This document shows positions 1 through 9,250 of a stretch of DNA of 64,000 bases, piece after piece. Source of the stretch: Andreesenia angusta (GTDB taxonomy: Bacteria > Bacillota > Clostridia > Tissierellales > Gottschalkiaceae); NCBI RefSeq assembly GCF_001855385.1, contig NZ_MKIE01000002.1:1-64000 (forward strand), read 5' to 3'. The notes under the pieces are model-generated. The model searched no databases, was not told the origin of the DNA, and saw only the letters and a list, made by a program, of their open reading frames with translations. Both the position numbers and the translations under genes were made by a program. Within the stretch, counting starts at the first letter, position 1, and each line of letters begins with the position of its first letter.

Positions 1-2
1 CT

Positions 3-1070
3 ATAGCGGTTCAGAGACTTCAGATAGCTATAGACCAGGCAAAAGAGATGGGAGTTCTAGGGAAGAACATCTTCGGAACAGGATTCAACTTCGACCTAGA
101 GATAAGACTAGGAGCAGGAGCTTTCGTATGTGGAGAAGAGACTGCGCTTATAGCTTCAATAGAAGGCGAAAGAGGAATGCCTAGGAACAAGCCACCTTTC
201 CCAGCGCACAAGGGACTATGGCAAAAACCTACACTTATAAACAACGTTGAGACTTACGCAAACGTGCCACAGATAATCCTGAAGGGTTCTGAATGGTTCA
301 AGAGCTTCGGAACAGAGAAGTCTCCTGGAACTAAGGTATTCGCACTTGGAGGAAAGGTAAGCAGAACTGGACTAGTTGAGATACCTATAGGAACTACGCT
401 TAGAGAGGCCATATACGAAGTTGGAGGAGGAATCCCTAACGGAAAGGCTTTCAAGGCAGTTCAGACAGGAGGACCATCGGGAGGATGTCTTACAGCAGAC
501 GACCTTGACGTGGCTATAGACTTCGAGACACTTTACGACCTGGGATCTATGATGGGATCTGGTGGAATGATAGTAATGGACGAAGACACTTGTATGGTGG
601 ACATAGCTAGATTCTTCCTAGACTTCACAGTTGAAGAGTCATGCGGAAAGTGTACACCTTGTAGAGAGGGTACAAAGAGAATGCTGGAGCTTCTAGAGAA
701 GATAACTAGCGGAAACGGAGAGATGGAAGACCTGGACAGACTAGAGAGCCTTGCAGAGACTATCAAGTCGGCGTCGCTTTGCGGACTGGGACAGACTGCT
801 CCAAACCCTGTTCTTTCGACTATGAAGCGTTTCAGAGACGAGTATATAGCCCACGTTGTAGACAAGAAATGTCCAGCAGGAGTGTGCCAGGACCTTCTAG
901 AGTACCACATAACAGACGACTGTATAGGATGTACGAAATGTGCTAGAAACTGTCCAGTGAGCTGTATAGAAGGTAAAGTGAAAGAGAAGCACGTGATAGA
1001 TACAGAATCATGTATCAAGTGTGGAAACTGTATGGAAGTCTGCCCAGTAGGAGCAGTTATAAAGAGATAG
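3..1070 (+). CDS. NuoF/HydB-like NADH-binding flavoprotein subunit, 5' truncated by window edge
   Basis: The open frame runs in from the window edge, so the N-terminus (Rossmann/FMN start) is missing; 355 residues are visible. They show the rest of the NuoF FMN/NADH module ([19 protein letters not shown]), the SLBB region, and the NuoF 4Fe-4S motif [14 protein letters not shown]-terminal extension carries two 4Fe-4S ferredoxin motifs ([12 protein letters not shown] and [12 protein letters not shown]), as in HydB/HylB subunits of NADH-linked hydrogenases and formate dehydrogenases. It probably moves electrons between NAD(H), ferredoxin and the FdhA encoded three genes downstream. moeA follows after 30 nt, so this is likely one operon. 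Family assignment is firm; partner and bifurcation are inference. Confidence 0.9.
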   Translation: MAVQRLQIAIDQAKEMGVLGKNIFGTGFNFDLEIRLGAGAFVCGEETALIASIEGERGMPRNKPPFPAHKGLWQKPTLINNVETYANVPQIILKGSEWFKSFGTEKSPGTKVFALGGKVSRTGLVEIPIGTTLREAIYEVGGGIPNGKAFKAVQTGGPSGGCLTADDLDVAIDFETLYDLGSMMGSGGMIVMDEDTCMVDIARFFLDFTVEESCGKCTPCREGTKRMLELLEKITSGNGEMEDLDRLESLAETIKSASLCGLGQTAPNPVLSTMKRFRDEYIAHVVDKKCPAGVCQDLLEYHITDDCIGCTKCARNCPVSCIEGKVKEKHVIDTESCIKCGNCMEVCPVGAVIKR

Positions 1071-1100
1071 CACAAAGATATAGAGAGTGGAGGAGACGTT

Positions 1101-2330
1101 TTGATAAAGAACATAGATATAGAGTCTGCAAGGGAGATGCTATTAGAGAGGGCCAAGCTGACAAAGTCGGAGATGGTACCTGTAGAGCAGTCTCTTCACA
1201 GAGTTATATCTTCCCCAATATACTCGAAGATAAATGTGCCTGACTTCAATAGGTCTCCGCTTGACGGATACTGCCTCAGGTCAAAAGACACTTCGGAAAT
1301 AGGCGAAGGCGGAAAGTGGTTTGAGGTGGTAGGGAAAATAGGGGCTGGAGATGTGTTCAGAGGAGAATGTCCAGAGAATACAGCTGTCAGGATAATGACG
1401 GGAGCGCCTATTCCTAAAGGCTGCGACTGCGTGATAATGCAGGAGCAGGTTGAAACTTCAGAGGGAAAGGTCAGAATTCCAAGGCCACTGCTGGCGAACG
1501 AGAACCTGGTCGAGCTAGGAGAGGATATAAAGTCAGGAGAGCTGGTCTTGAAAGCTGGGAAGAAGATCACCCCTGAGGCCATGGGAGTGATTGCAAGTTT
1601 GGGCCTAAGTCAAGTAGAGGTCTATAGAAAGCCTAGAGTGGGCATAACTTCAACAGGCAACGAGCTGATGGAGATTTCTGAGAAGCTTGAGTATGGAAAG
1701 ATATACAACAGCAATTACTATACGCTCTATGGGCTGATTCAAGAGCTTGGAGGGGAGGTGATAAACCTGGGTATCTCCGACGACTCTGTAGAGGCCATCT
1801 CTGAGAAAGTCGTAGAGAGCATAGACTCCCTGGACATGCTGATAACTACAGGTGGGGCCTCGGTGGGAGATTACGATCTGATACACAAGGTATATGAAAA
1901 TCTGGGGGCGGATTTTCTGTTCTGGAGAGTCAAGATGAAGCCGGGTACTCCAATGCTTTCCTCTGTCTACAAGGACAAGCTTCTCATAGGCCTTTCAGGG
2001 AATCCAGGGGCTGCGATGATATCCTTCGAGGAGATAGTCAGCCCTGTCGTAAAGAAGATGTCGGGACAGCGCTGTTATGAGAGGATCAGAATAAAGGCAG
2101 AGCTTAAGGACGACTTCAAGAAGAAGAGTGTCCAGAGAAGGCTCCTCAGGGCCAAGTTCAGGATAGAAGGCGATAGGAATGCCGTATATATAGGGGAAAA
2201 GCAGAATCCTGGGGCGCTTAAGTCCATGTTGGACTGCAACTGCTTTATAGATATAGAGGCTGGCACTGCAGGGCTAAAATCAGGAGATATCGTGGATATT
2301 ATTTTGTTGAAAGGAGATAGTTTTCTGTGA
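1101..2330 (+). CDS. moeA: Molybdopterin molybdenumtransferase MoeA
   Basis: 409 residues, the normal length for MoeA, which inserts molybdate (or tungstate) into adenylylated molybdopterin. Visible family motifs are SPLDGYCLRS near residue 51, RIMTGAPIPKGCD near residue 94, the MoCF-type TTGGASVGDYD near residue 249 and the PGTPML and SGNPGAA segments near residue 285-310. The start is TTG, supported by an AGGAG ribosome site at 1091. It sits between an NADH-binding subunit and mobB-fdhA, so its likely job is cofactor supply for the formate dehydrogenase. Its stop overlaps the mobB start. Confidence 0.93.
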   Translation: MIKNIDIESAREMLLERAKLTKSEMVPVEQSLHRVISSPIYSKINVPDFNRSPLDGYCLRSKDTSEIGEGGKWFEVVGKIGAGDVFRGECPENTAVRIMTGAPIPKGCDCVIMQEQVETSEGKVRIPRPLLANENLVELGEDIKSGELVLKAGKKITPEAMGVIASLGLSQVEVYRKPRVGITSTGNELMEISEKLEYGKIYNSNYYTLYGLIQELGGEVINLGISDDSVEAISEKVVESIDSLDMLITTGGASVGDYDLIHKVYENLGADFLFWRVKMKPGTPMLSSVYKDKLLIGLSGNPGAAMISFEEIVSPVVKKMSGQRCYERIRIKAELKDDFKKKSVQRRLLRAKFRIEGDRNAVYIGEKQNPGALKSMLDCNCFIDIEAGTAGLKSGDIVDIILLKGDSFL

Positions 2331-2839
2331 TACCCGTTATACTTTTTTCAGGATATTCAAATTCAGGAAAGACTACAGTTATAGAGAGCGTAGTTTCGGA
2401 GCTTACAGATAGAGGCTACGACATAACTACAGTAAAGCACCACAAAGGGGATTTCGAGCTGGGCGGAGAGGAAAAAGACAGCTACAAGCACATGAGAGCT
2501 GGTGCTAGCAGGGTCATACTTTCCTCGGACACTCAGCTTGTGGATATAGTCAAGCTTGAAAGTGAGAGAAGCTTGAACTCTATCATAAAAGGCATATCAG
2601 ATGCCGATTTGATTGTGGTAGAGGGATACAAGAGCACAGTATATCCCAAGATCGAGGTTTACAGAAGTGAGCTTGGGCACAAGAGGCTAGGAAAGAACAG
2701 AAACATAGTGGGACTAGTGTCCGACGAATCATTAGAGGAGTTTATGCCGGTTTTCAATTTCTCTGAAATGAAAAAACTGGCTGACTTTATAGAGGATAGC
2801 TTTTTAAGAGCAAAAAGTGAGGAGGTTCTAAGTTGCTAA
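2327..2839 (+). CDS. mobB: Molybdopterin-guanine dinucleotide biosynthesis adapter MobB
   Basis: 170 residues with an N-terminal P-loop (GYSNSGKTT, residues 9-17), a TTVKHHKGDFE segment typical of MobB, and the VVEGYK motif near residue 100. MobB is a GTP-binding accessory protein for making the bis-MGD cofactor used by formate dehydrogenases. It starts with GTG overlapping the moeA stop (GTGA arrangement), and its end overlaps the fdhA start by 7 nt, so moeA-mobB-fdhA are translationally coupled. No mobA is seen in the window. Confidence 0.92.
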   Translation: MIPVILFSGYSNSGKTTVIESVVSELTDRGYDITTVKHHKGDFELGGEEKDSYKHMRAGASRVILSSDTQLVDIVKLESERSLNSIIKGISDADLIVVEGYKSTVYPKIEVYRSELGHKRLGKNRNIVGLVSDESLEEFMPVFNFSEMKKLADFIEDSFLRAKSEEVLSC

Positions 2840-5535
2840 ATATAAAGATAAATGGAATAGACGTAGAGGCCAATGAAGGTATAACTATCCTGAAGGCCGC
2901 TGAACAGATTGGAATAAGCATACCTACGCTTTGCCATGAGGACTGTCTTACGACGTTTTCGGGCTGTAGAATATGTGTCGTAGAGGTCGAGGGTGCCAAA
3001 AACCTTATGGCGGCCTGTTCGACAGCTATATGGGATGGAATGGTTGTAGAGACTCATTCTGAAAAGGTTATGAAGGCCAGAAAGGACATACTTGACCTTA
3101 TGTTCTCAAACCACCCTCAAGACTGTCTGACTTGCGAAAAGTCTGGAGAGTGCAGTCTTCAGGACTACTGCTACGAGTATGGAATAAAAGAGGGATCTTA
3201 CAAAGGGGACAAGAAGAGTTTCGAGATAGACGACTCAAACCCTGTTATGATAAGAGACCAAAGCAAGTGTATACTATGCGGAAAGTGCGTGAGAGTTTGT
3301 GGCGAAGTCCAAGTAACTTCTACTATAGACTTCACTGGAAGAGGTTTCTACTCTAAGGTCACAACGGGATTCGACCTTCCTATAAGCACAGACAACTGTA
3401 GAATGTGTGGTCAGTGTATAAGCGTATGTCCTACTGGAGCGCTTATAAACAAGCAGTTTGTGGGAACTAGACATTGGGAGATAGAGAAGAAAGTGACTAC
3501 TACTTGTCCATTCTGCGGTACGGGATGTCAGTTTGACTTGAACGTAAAAGGCGGAAAAGTGATAGGCGTTACTCCTAACCCAGACTCGCCTGTAAACGGA
3601 ACTTCGCTATGCGTAAAGGGAAGATACCATACAGACCTTATACACAGCGAGGACAGGCTTACAGTGCCTCTTATAAAGAGAGATGGAGAGTTCGTGGAGT
3701 CTACTTGGGAAGAGGCTATGAGCCTAGTTGCATCTAGACTAGGGGAGATAAAGTCCAAGTTCGGACCTGACTCAATAGCGGGACTTAGCTCGGCGCGTTG
3801 CGTAAACGAGGACAACTTCGTATTCCAGAAGATGATGAGGGTTGCAATCGGAACGAACAACGTAGACCACTGTGCTCGAACCTGACATGCTCCGACAGTT
3901 GCAGGTCTTGCAACTACACTTGGAAGCGGAGCTATGACTAACTCTATCGGCGAGATAGAGGGAAATGAAGTGCTGTTTGTAATAGGTGCAAACCCTACAG
4001 AGGCACACCCTATAATAGGAAACAAGATGAAAAAAGCAGTTAAACACAATGGAACTAAGCTTATAGTTATAGACCCTAGACGTACAGAGCTTGCTGAGAT
4101 GGCCACAATCTGGCTGCCTATAAACTCTGGTACAGATGCGGCGCTTGTAAACGGGCTTATCCATATAATAGTGAGAGAAAACTGGCATGATGCAGAGTAT
4201 ATAGAGGAGAGATGTACAGGTTTCGAAAACCTTATGGAGACTGTGAAGGAATACACTCCTGAGAGAGTTGCCGAGATAACTGGAATATCTGAAGAACTTC
4301 TATACGAGACTGCCAAGCTTTACACAAGCACAAAGAAAGCTGGAATATTCTACACTCTAGGAATAACAGAGCACACTACGGGAACTGCAAACGTAATGAA
4401 CCTTGCAAACCTTGGAATGGTTACAGGCCATATAGGACATGAAAATGCAGGTATAAACCCGATGCGTGGACAGAACAACGTTCAGGGAGCATGCGACATG
4501 GGAGCCCTTCCTAACAGCCTTCCAGGATACCCTAAGGTGGAAAGCGCAGAGGGAAGAGCGCATTTCGAGAAAGCATGGAGCGTAATCCTAAACGACAAGA
4601 ATGGACTTAGAATACCAGAGATGCTAGACGAGGCATACGATGGAAACCTGAAGGCTATGTACGTGATGGGAGAGGACCCTGTGCTTACAGACCCTGATGC
4701 AAACCATGTCAGAAAGGCACTTGCGAACCTTGACTTCATGGTAGTTCAGGACATATTCCTGACTGAGACAGCAAAGTATGCTGATGTAGTTTTCCCAGCG
4801 ACTTGCTACGCTGAGAAAGAGGGGACTTTCACTAATACAGAGAGAAGAGTTCAGAGAGTCAGAAAGGCAGTAGAAGCTCCTGGCGAGTGTAGACTTGACT
4901 GGGCTATACTATCTGAAGTTGCAAGAAGACTTGGAGCAGAAGGCTTCGACTACAGCTCTGCCAAGGAGATATTCTCAGAGATAAGAGCGACTATACCGAG
5001 TTACAGAGGTATGACTTACGAGAGAATAGACAAAGTAGGTCTTTCGTGGCCATGTCCTACAGAAGAGCATCCTGGAACGAAATTCCTCCACAAGGGAACT
5101 TTCCCTATAGGAAGAGGAGTCATGGTTCCAGTAGAGTACGAGCCGCCAGCGGAGCTTACTTGCGACGACTACCCTATAATCCTGAACACAGGAAGAATGC
5201 TTTATCACTACAATATAATGACTAGAAATTCAAGCACGCTAGACGAGATAAGACCATACGAGCTTGCAGAGATACACCCTGCAGACGCTGAAAGGCTTGG
5301 GTTTAAAGAGCTTGAGTTCGCTAGAGTGAGCTCTAGAAGGGGATCGGTATTGACTAGAGTCACTATTACAGACAAAGTGAAGCCTGGAAACATGTTTATG
5401 ACTTTCCACTACAAGGAGTCGCCTGTAAATGAGCTTACAAACGCAGCGTTCGACCCAATAACTAAGACGGCAGAGTACAAAGTATGTGCTGTAAAGTTAG
5501 AAAGAGTTGAAAATCAGGCGGAAGTATGTATATAA
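2833..5535 (+). CDS. fdhA: Selenocysteine-containing formate dehydrogenase catalytic subunit (TGA at codon 351 read as Sec)
   Basis: One 900-residue protein if the in-frame TGA at 3883-3885 is read as selenocysteine; reading stays in frame on both sides and conserved formate dehydrogenase sequence continues without a break. Order of domains: 2Fe-2S ferredoxin fold (C34, C45, C48, C62), His-Cys 4Fe-4S site (H94, C98, C101, C107), two 4Fe-4S motifs (C146-C156, C189-C199), the catalytic-domain 4Fe-4S site (C225, C228, C232, C260), then the Mo/W-bisMGD domain with Sec351 in the ART-U-HAPTV context. A SECIS-like hairpin follows the TGA. Start TTG with GGAGG upstream. This architecture is that of cytoplasmic NAD-linked FdhA, which oxidises formate or reduces CO2. 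selA, selB and selC must lie elsewhere. Confidence 0.95.
3886..3925 (+). promoter_or_regulatory. Bacterial SECIS element of fdhA
   Basis: Directly after the Sec codon, GTTGCA (3898-3903) and TGCAAC (3909-3914) form a perfect 6-bp stem around the loop GGTCT. E. coli fdhF carries the same GGUCU apical loop in its SelB-binding SECIS hairpin. The loop begins 18 nt past the TGA, the expected spacing for a bacterial in-ORF SECIS. This is direct support for selenocysteine rather than termination. Confidence 0.88.
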
Positions 5536-5558
5536 TTAAGTGTATATAGACAGAGCTG

Positions 5559-5590
5559 GGGGAGAGCTTATGCTCTCCCCGAGTTTTATT
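5559..5590 (+). terminator. Hairpin after fdhA
   Basis: GGGGAGAGC (5559-5567) and GCTCTCCCC (5572-5580) form a perfect 9-bp stem with a TTAT loop, followed by a short T-rich stretch. It marks the end of the fdh operon. Confidence 0.75.
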
Positions 5591-5637
5591 GCATATACAA
5601 CAATACAAAGACTCAATAGCGACAGGAGGTTTTTAAG

Positions 5638-6078
5638 ATGAAAGAAGTTATAAAATTCGCAATCCAAAATGAAATCGAAGCCTACAATTTTTATGAAGAT
5701 GCAGCAAAGAAAATAGAAGACAAGCAACTAAAAGAGACTTTCGAAGACCTTGCAAGAGAAGAGCATAAGCACAGAGAGTTTCTTGAAGACTTCCTTGCGG
5801 AAGGGCTAGAGAAGATGCACTTCAAGCCAGTTGAAGACTACAAGATAGCCGAGAGCGTAGATGAAGTTCACCTTAGCACAGACATGAAGTTTGTAGACGC
5901 AATAGCACTTGCTATGAAAAAAGAAGAGGAAGCCATGGCGATGTACCAGAAGCTTTCAGAAATATCTACAGACGAAAGCCAGAAAGAGCTTTTCGACGGA
6001 CTTGCAGATATGGAGAAGATGCATAAAGTAAGACTAGAAGAAATATATACAAACGCGGCTTTCGTCGAGGTTTGGTAA
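5638..6078 (+). CDS. Ferritin-like/rubrerythrin-family di-iron protein
   Basis: 146 residues, nearly all helical. The pattern is of a four-helix ferritin-like domain: E-rich helix 1 (NEIEAYNFYEDAA, near residue 10), EEHKH near residue 40, a second pair KKEEEAMAMYQKL near residue 92 and MEKMHKVRLEEI near residue 120. This places ExxH-type ligands for a di-iron site. There is no C-terminal rubredoxin domain, so it is a short rubrerythrin-like protein (Pfam ferritin-like/DUF2202-type families) rather than full rubrerythrin. Possible role: peroxide defence or iron handling. AGGAGG precedes the ATG. It stands alone between two terminators. Confidence 0.8.
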   Translation: MKEVIKFAIQNEIEAYNFYEDAAKKIEDKQLKETFEDLAREEHKHREFLEDFLAEGLEKMHFKPVEDYKIAESVDEVHLSTDMKFVDAIALAMKKEEEAMAMYQKLSEISTDESQKELFDGLADMEKMHKVRLEEIYTNAAFVEVW

Positions 6079-6103
6079 AAAAGATCCGAAAGGATCTTTT
6101 TTG
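6077..6103 (+). terminator. Rho-independent terminator after the ferritin-like gene
   Basis: AAAAAAGATCC and GGATCTTTTTT form a perfect stem around a GAAA loop, ending in a T-run. Confidence 0.92.
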
Positions 6104-6167
6104 TTGTAAAAACACAGGCTCTTTATGTTAAAATATATATTAACGAAAGAAGAGGAGTGAGTTTTAC

Positions 6168-6740
6168 TTGAGGATAATATCAGGAGAATACAGAGGTTTC
6201 AGGCTTAAGACTCCTAAAGGAGATAGCACAAGGCCTACTACAGACAGGGTCAAGGAGTCAGTCTTCAGCATGATAGAGAGCAAAAAACATATCACAAGCG
6301 GAGCTAGGGTGCTAGATCTGTTTGCAGGATCTGGAGGGATAGGGCTTGAATTCCTAAGCAGAGGTGCGGCTCACGCCTGTTTTGTAGACAGCGACGCAAG
6401 CAGCATAAGCGTAATAAAAGAAAATATAGCCAAATGCAGAGCAGAAGACTCCACGGAAGTCTACAGAAACGATGCATTTAAAGCCATAGAACTGCTCTCT
6501 AGAAAGAGGCACAAGTTCGACTATATATTCATGGATCCGCCTTACGAAAAAAATATAATACCCAAAATTCTAGAAACAATATATAATAGTGGTATATTGA
6601 GTTCAAACGGGCTGATAATTGCAGAGCATGAAGCCGGCCTAGAGATGGAAGAAAACGTGTGCAACATGGCGAAAATAGACTCTAGAAAGTACGGATCTAT
6701 AGGTGTCAGCTTTTTCACACCTGGGGAGACGTCGGAATGA
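6168..6740 (+). CDS. rsmD: 16S rRNA (guanine-966-N2)-methyltransferase RsmD
   Basis: 190 residues with the RsmD N-terminus ([10 protein letters not shown]), the [15 protein letters not shown] motif near residue 25, the SAM-binding [13 protein letters not shown] near residue 49 and the catalytic DPPY near residue 124. It methylates G966 of 16S rRNA. The start is TTG, preceded by AGAGGAG at 6151. Its end overlaps coaD (ATGA), the usual clostridial rsmD-coaD pairing. Confidence 0.95.
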   Translation: MRIISGEYRGFRLKTPKGDSTRPTTDRVKESVFSMIESKKHITSGARVLDLFAGSGGIGLEFLSRGAAHACFVDSDASSISVIKENIAKCRAEDSTEVYRNDAFKAIELLSRKRHKFDYIFMDPPYEKNIIPKILETIYNSGILSSNGLIIAEHEAGLEMEENVCNMAKIDSRKYGSIGVSFFTPGETSE

Positions 6741-7225
6741 TAGCCATCTATCCTGGAAGCTTCGATCCCATAACAAACGGGCACCTAGATATAATAGAGA
6801 GATGTTCAGAGAAGTTTGAAAAGCTCGTGGTTGCTGTGCTCAATAACACTTCCAAGAACACACTTTTTTCTGTGGAAGAAAGGGTGGAGCTTATAGAGCG
6901 GACTGTGAAGGACTACCCAAATGTAGAGGTAGACTCTTTTTCAGGGCTTCTAATAGAGTATGCATCTTCCAAAGATGTATCTGTCATAGTCAGGGGCCTT
7001 AGAGCGGTGTCGGACTTCGAGTACGAAATGCAGATGGCACTTACAAATAAAAGCTTACATAGTGAAATAGACACTTTTTTTCTTATTTCGAGCAGCCAGT
7101 ACTCATTCCTAAGCTCGAGCGTAGTCAAAGAAGTGGCTAGGTTCGGCGGAGACGTTTCGGGAATGGTGCCTGAAGAAATAGAAGAGGCACTTCGAGAGAA
7201 GTTTAAAAAAGAGGAGGAAAAATAG
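6737..7225 (+). CDS. coaD: Phosphopantetheine adenylyltransferase CoaD
   Basis: 162 residues, normal for CoaD, which transfers AMP from ATP to 4'-phosphopantetheine in coenzyme A synthesis. The nucleotidyltransferase motif TNGHLDI (near residue 13) and the C-terminal [22 protein letters not shown] region match the family. It overlaps rsmD by 4 nt and the next gene begins at the base after its stop. Confidence 0.96.
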   Translation: MIAIYPGSFDPITNGHLDIIERCSEKFEKLVVAVLNNTSKNTLFSVEERVELIERTVKDYPNVEVDSFSGLLIEYASSKDVSVIVRGLRAVSDFEYEMQMALTNKSLHSEIDTFFLISSSQYSFLSSSVVKEVARFGGDVSGMVPEEIEEALREKFKKEEEK

Positions 7226-7684
7226 ATGGAGATAAACAGACTATTAGACGAGATAGAGGAGATAATCGAAGAAGCTGGATCGTCGCCTTTTTCGAAAAAA
7301 ATAAAAGTTGACAAAGAAGAGCTTATGGACATAATAACCGACATAAGGTATAAACTTCCTGAAGAGCTGAAAGAAGCTGAGCAGATATCCCAGCAGAAAG
7401 AGAGGATACTTCAGGAGGCCAAAGAGAGAGCTGACGGAATAATGAGCGAAGCCAAGTCCCATATAGAGGGCATGATAGACGAGAGCATGATTGTAAACAG
7501 GGCTGACGAGAAAGCCAAGAAGATAATAGAGACTGCCAACCTCTCTGCGAAAGAGATAAGGGCTGGGGCCAATATATACGCAAAAGACCTGCTCACAGAG
7601 GTAGAGGAGAGCATAAAGCAGGCCAAGGCGGATATGGAAGAGATAATAGCAGAGATAAGAGAGAACAAGAAAGAACTTAAATAA
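7226..7684 (+). CDS. Coiled-coil protein of unknown function (clostridial coaD-linked 'ATPase'-like)
   Basis: 152 residues, highly charged (E/K/A-rich), predicted as one long helix or coiled coil from about residue 45 to the end, with no signal peptide, membrane segment or enzyme motif. Similar short coiled-coil proteins are found next to coaD in Clostridia and are often labelled ATPase or ATP synthase subunit b-like because of composition, which is not good evidence of function. It begins directly after the coaD stop and ends at a shared terminator, so it belongs to the rsmD-coaD operon. Function unknown. Confidence 0.8.
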   Translation: MEINRLLDEIEEIIEEAGSSPFSKKIKVDKEELMDIITDIRYKLPEELKEAEQISQQKERILQEAKERADGIMSEAKSHIEGMIDESMIVNRADEKAKKIIETANLSAKEIRAGANIYAKDLLTEVEESIKQAKADMEEIIAEIRENKKELK

Positions 7685-7709
7685 GCCTGGATTCCAGGCT
7701 TATTTTTTT
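7679..7709. terminator. Bidirectional terminator between the coaD operon and tmcAL
   Basis: AATAAGCCTGG and CCAGGCTTATT form a perfect stem around ATT, with T-runs in both directions. It serves the convergent genes on both sides. Confidence 0.9.
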
Positions 7710-8947
7710 ATATATGGAGTTGTAGTGTAGTCTGTATCGAACCTGAGAAGCGAAGAGTGCTTGCTTAAGCCCAAATAGTAAAGGTCTGAGGCCTTAGTGT
7801 CGAACTCAAGCATTTTAAGCGCCACAGTGTCTTCTATAAGCTTAGAGTCGGACATCTTGTTTATTATACATAGATCGGAATTGTCTCTCGTTTTTCTGAG
7901 TATTTCAAATCCCTTCTGGTTTGAAGCTAGAACCCTTATATACCTGGTTTCAGAGTCCATAAAGCTCCTGAAGTCATCTCTGTAAAGCCCTAGCAACATA
8001 TGGATAAGGACTCTCTTTATGCGAGACATGGCGTACCTCTTTGTCTTTGTATGCTCTAGCACCTCTCTTATGGAATTCGAGACCCTGAGTGATTTGTAGA
8101 GCCTGTTGGAAAGGTCGCGGTCTAGATCTAGCACATTTCCTCTCGTCGCCTCGTCTGAAGTCCTTATCAAGTAGAGCAGTATGTCTGAAAAGTTCTCCAG
8201 CTTGTTGAAGGTGGAGTTGGAATCTAGAAACTCCTGCATAGCGCTATATGAGTCAGGCGGCACCGCCGACTCCACCGATGAAAGCTTCCCGGAGCTGAAG
8301 AAGGTGTTCCTGATGGCTGTAGCAGACGAGATCTCGTCCCGAAGGTCGCTGTCGTTGTACCTAGAGGAGACCCTTTCGATAGTGAAAGGCTCTATATGGC
8401 TTTTTAGTCGCTTGAGCGCCTTTATATACTCTATGCCGAGTATGTTGTTGGAAGACGATATGATCTCCGACATATCCTCCTTAGATTCATCGCTGAAATA
8501 AGACAAGAGTGAAAGCTCTCTGGCCTTCGGAAAGGAGTGCCCTTCTCCTAGATGCTTTTTAAGGGTAGCGACGTACTCCGTGGGCTCCTCTATCAAAATA
8601 TCTGCAATCATGTTTAAATGCTTTAAAGAGCCGGCTTCGCTTCCAAAGGAGATGCAGTCGACTGAATTCATGGCATCGAGTACTTTCACGGCGCCAAAGG
8701 CGAAGTGCTCTGCAGACTGGCAGGCGAAGGCGAAGGGAAGCTCTACAACTAGATCGACACCGTTCTCTACGGCCATCTTGGCCCTTTTGTACTTGTCTAT
8801 AAGCGCAGGCTCGCCTCTCTGGAGAAAATTTCCGCTCATTATGCTCACGCTGTATTCGGATTTTGTTAAAAATTTAGACTTCTCAAGGTGGTAGAGATGT
8901 CCCTTGTGGAATGGATTGTACTCTGTTATAAGGCCTACTGTCTTCAA
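7700..8947 (-). CDS. tmcAL: tRNA(Met) cytidine acetate ligase TmcAL (YlbM family)
   Basis: 415 residues. The N-terminus MKTVGLITEYNPFHKGHLYHL has the HxGH-type nucleotidyltransferase motif, followed by MSGNFLQRGEPA, the hallmark of the YlbM/TmcAL family. The enzyme uses acetate and ATP to make N4-acetylcytidine at the elongator tRNA-Met wobble base. It is on the opposite strand to its neighbours. In many Firmicutes the gene lies between coaD and ackA/yceD, as here. No truncation or oddity is seen. Confidence 0.93.
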   Translation of the reverse strand: MKTVGLITEYNPFHKGHLYHLEKSKFLTKSEYSVSIMSGNFLQRGEPALIDKYKRAKMAVENGVDLVVELPFAFACQSAEHFAFGAVKVLDAMNSVDCISFGSEAGSLKHLNMIADILIEEPTEYVATLKKHLGEGHSFPKARELSLLSYFSDESKEDMSEIISSSNNILGIEYIKALKRLKSHIEPFTIERVSSRYNDSDLRDEISSATAIRNTFFSSGKLSSVESAVPPDSYSAMQEFLDSNSTFNKLENFSDILLYLIRTSDEATRGNVLDLDRDLSNRLYKSLRVSNSIREVLEHTKTKRYAMSRIKRVLIHMLLGLYRDDFRSFMDSETRYIRVLASNQKGFEILRKTRDNSDLCIINKMSDSKLIEDTVALKMLEFDTKASDLYYLGLSKHSSLLRFDTDYTTTPYIKK

Positions 8948-9157
8948 TGAAAAACATCCTTTCTTCTGATAAAATGCAATTACTGTTAGATGGCTTTTTA
9001 TATATATTCTACTAACAAAAACAAGATAAAAAAAGCATTATTATTCTTAAATACACTAGAACAAGAAAAAGTTTTCATAGCTATTGCGACAGAAGTGAAG
9101 AAATCTTCAAGTATAGAATTTAGTACATAAAATCTCGATTAAAACGGCCTATAATTG

Positions 9158-9186
9158 TTGATTTTTTATCAAAACTATAATATCAT
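9158..9186 (+). promoter_or_regulatory. Possible ackA promoter
   Basis: TTGATT (9158-9163), a 17-nt spacer and TATCAT (9181-9186). An overlapping TATAAT lies at 9176-9181 but lacks a good -35. The 8948-9250 gap is A/T-rich and otherwise holds nothing that I recognise. Confidence 0.4.
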
Positions 9187-9250
9187 GAAACAGGAAGAGA
9201 TAAATTTCAAAGATAACAAAGACAAATTTTTAGGAGGTTACATTAAGACT

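Noticed and set aside
3886-3933. fdhA as a frameshifted or prematurely stopped pseudogene
   Set aside because: The frame is unchanged across the TGA, conserved sequence continues, and a SECIS-like hairpin follows, so selenocysteine is the better reading.
9155-9250. Longer N-terminus for AckA
   Set aside because: The extra residues are not part of the family and AGGAGG supports the ATG at 9251.
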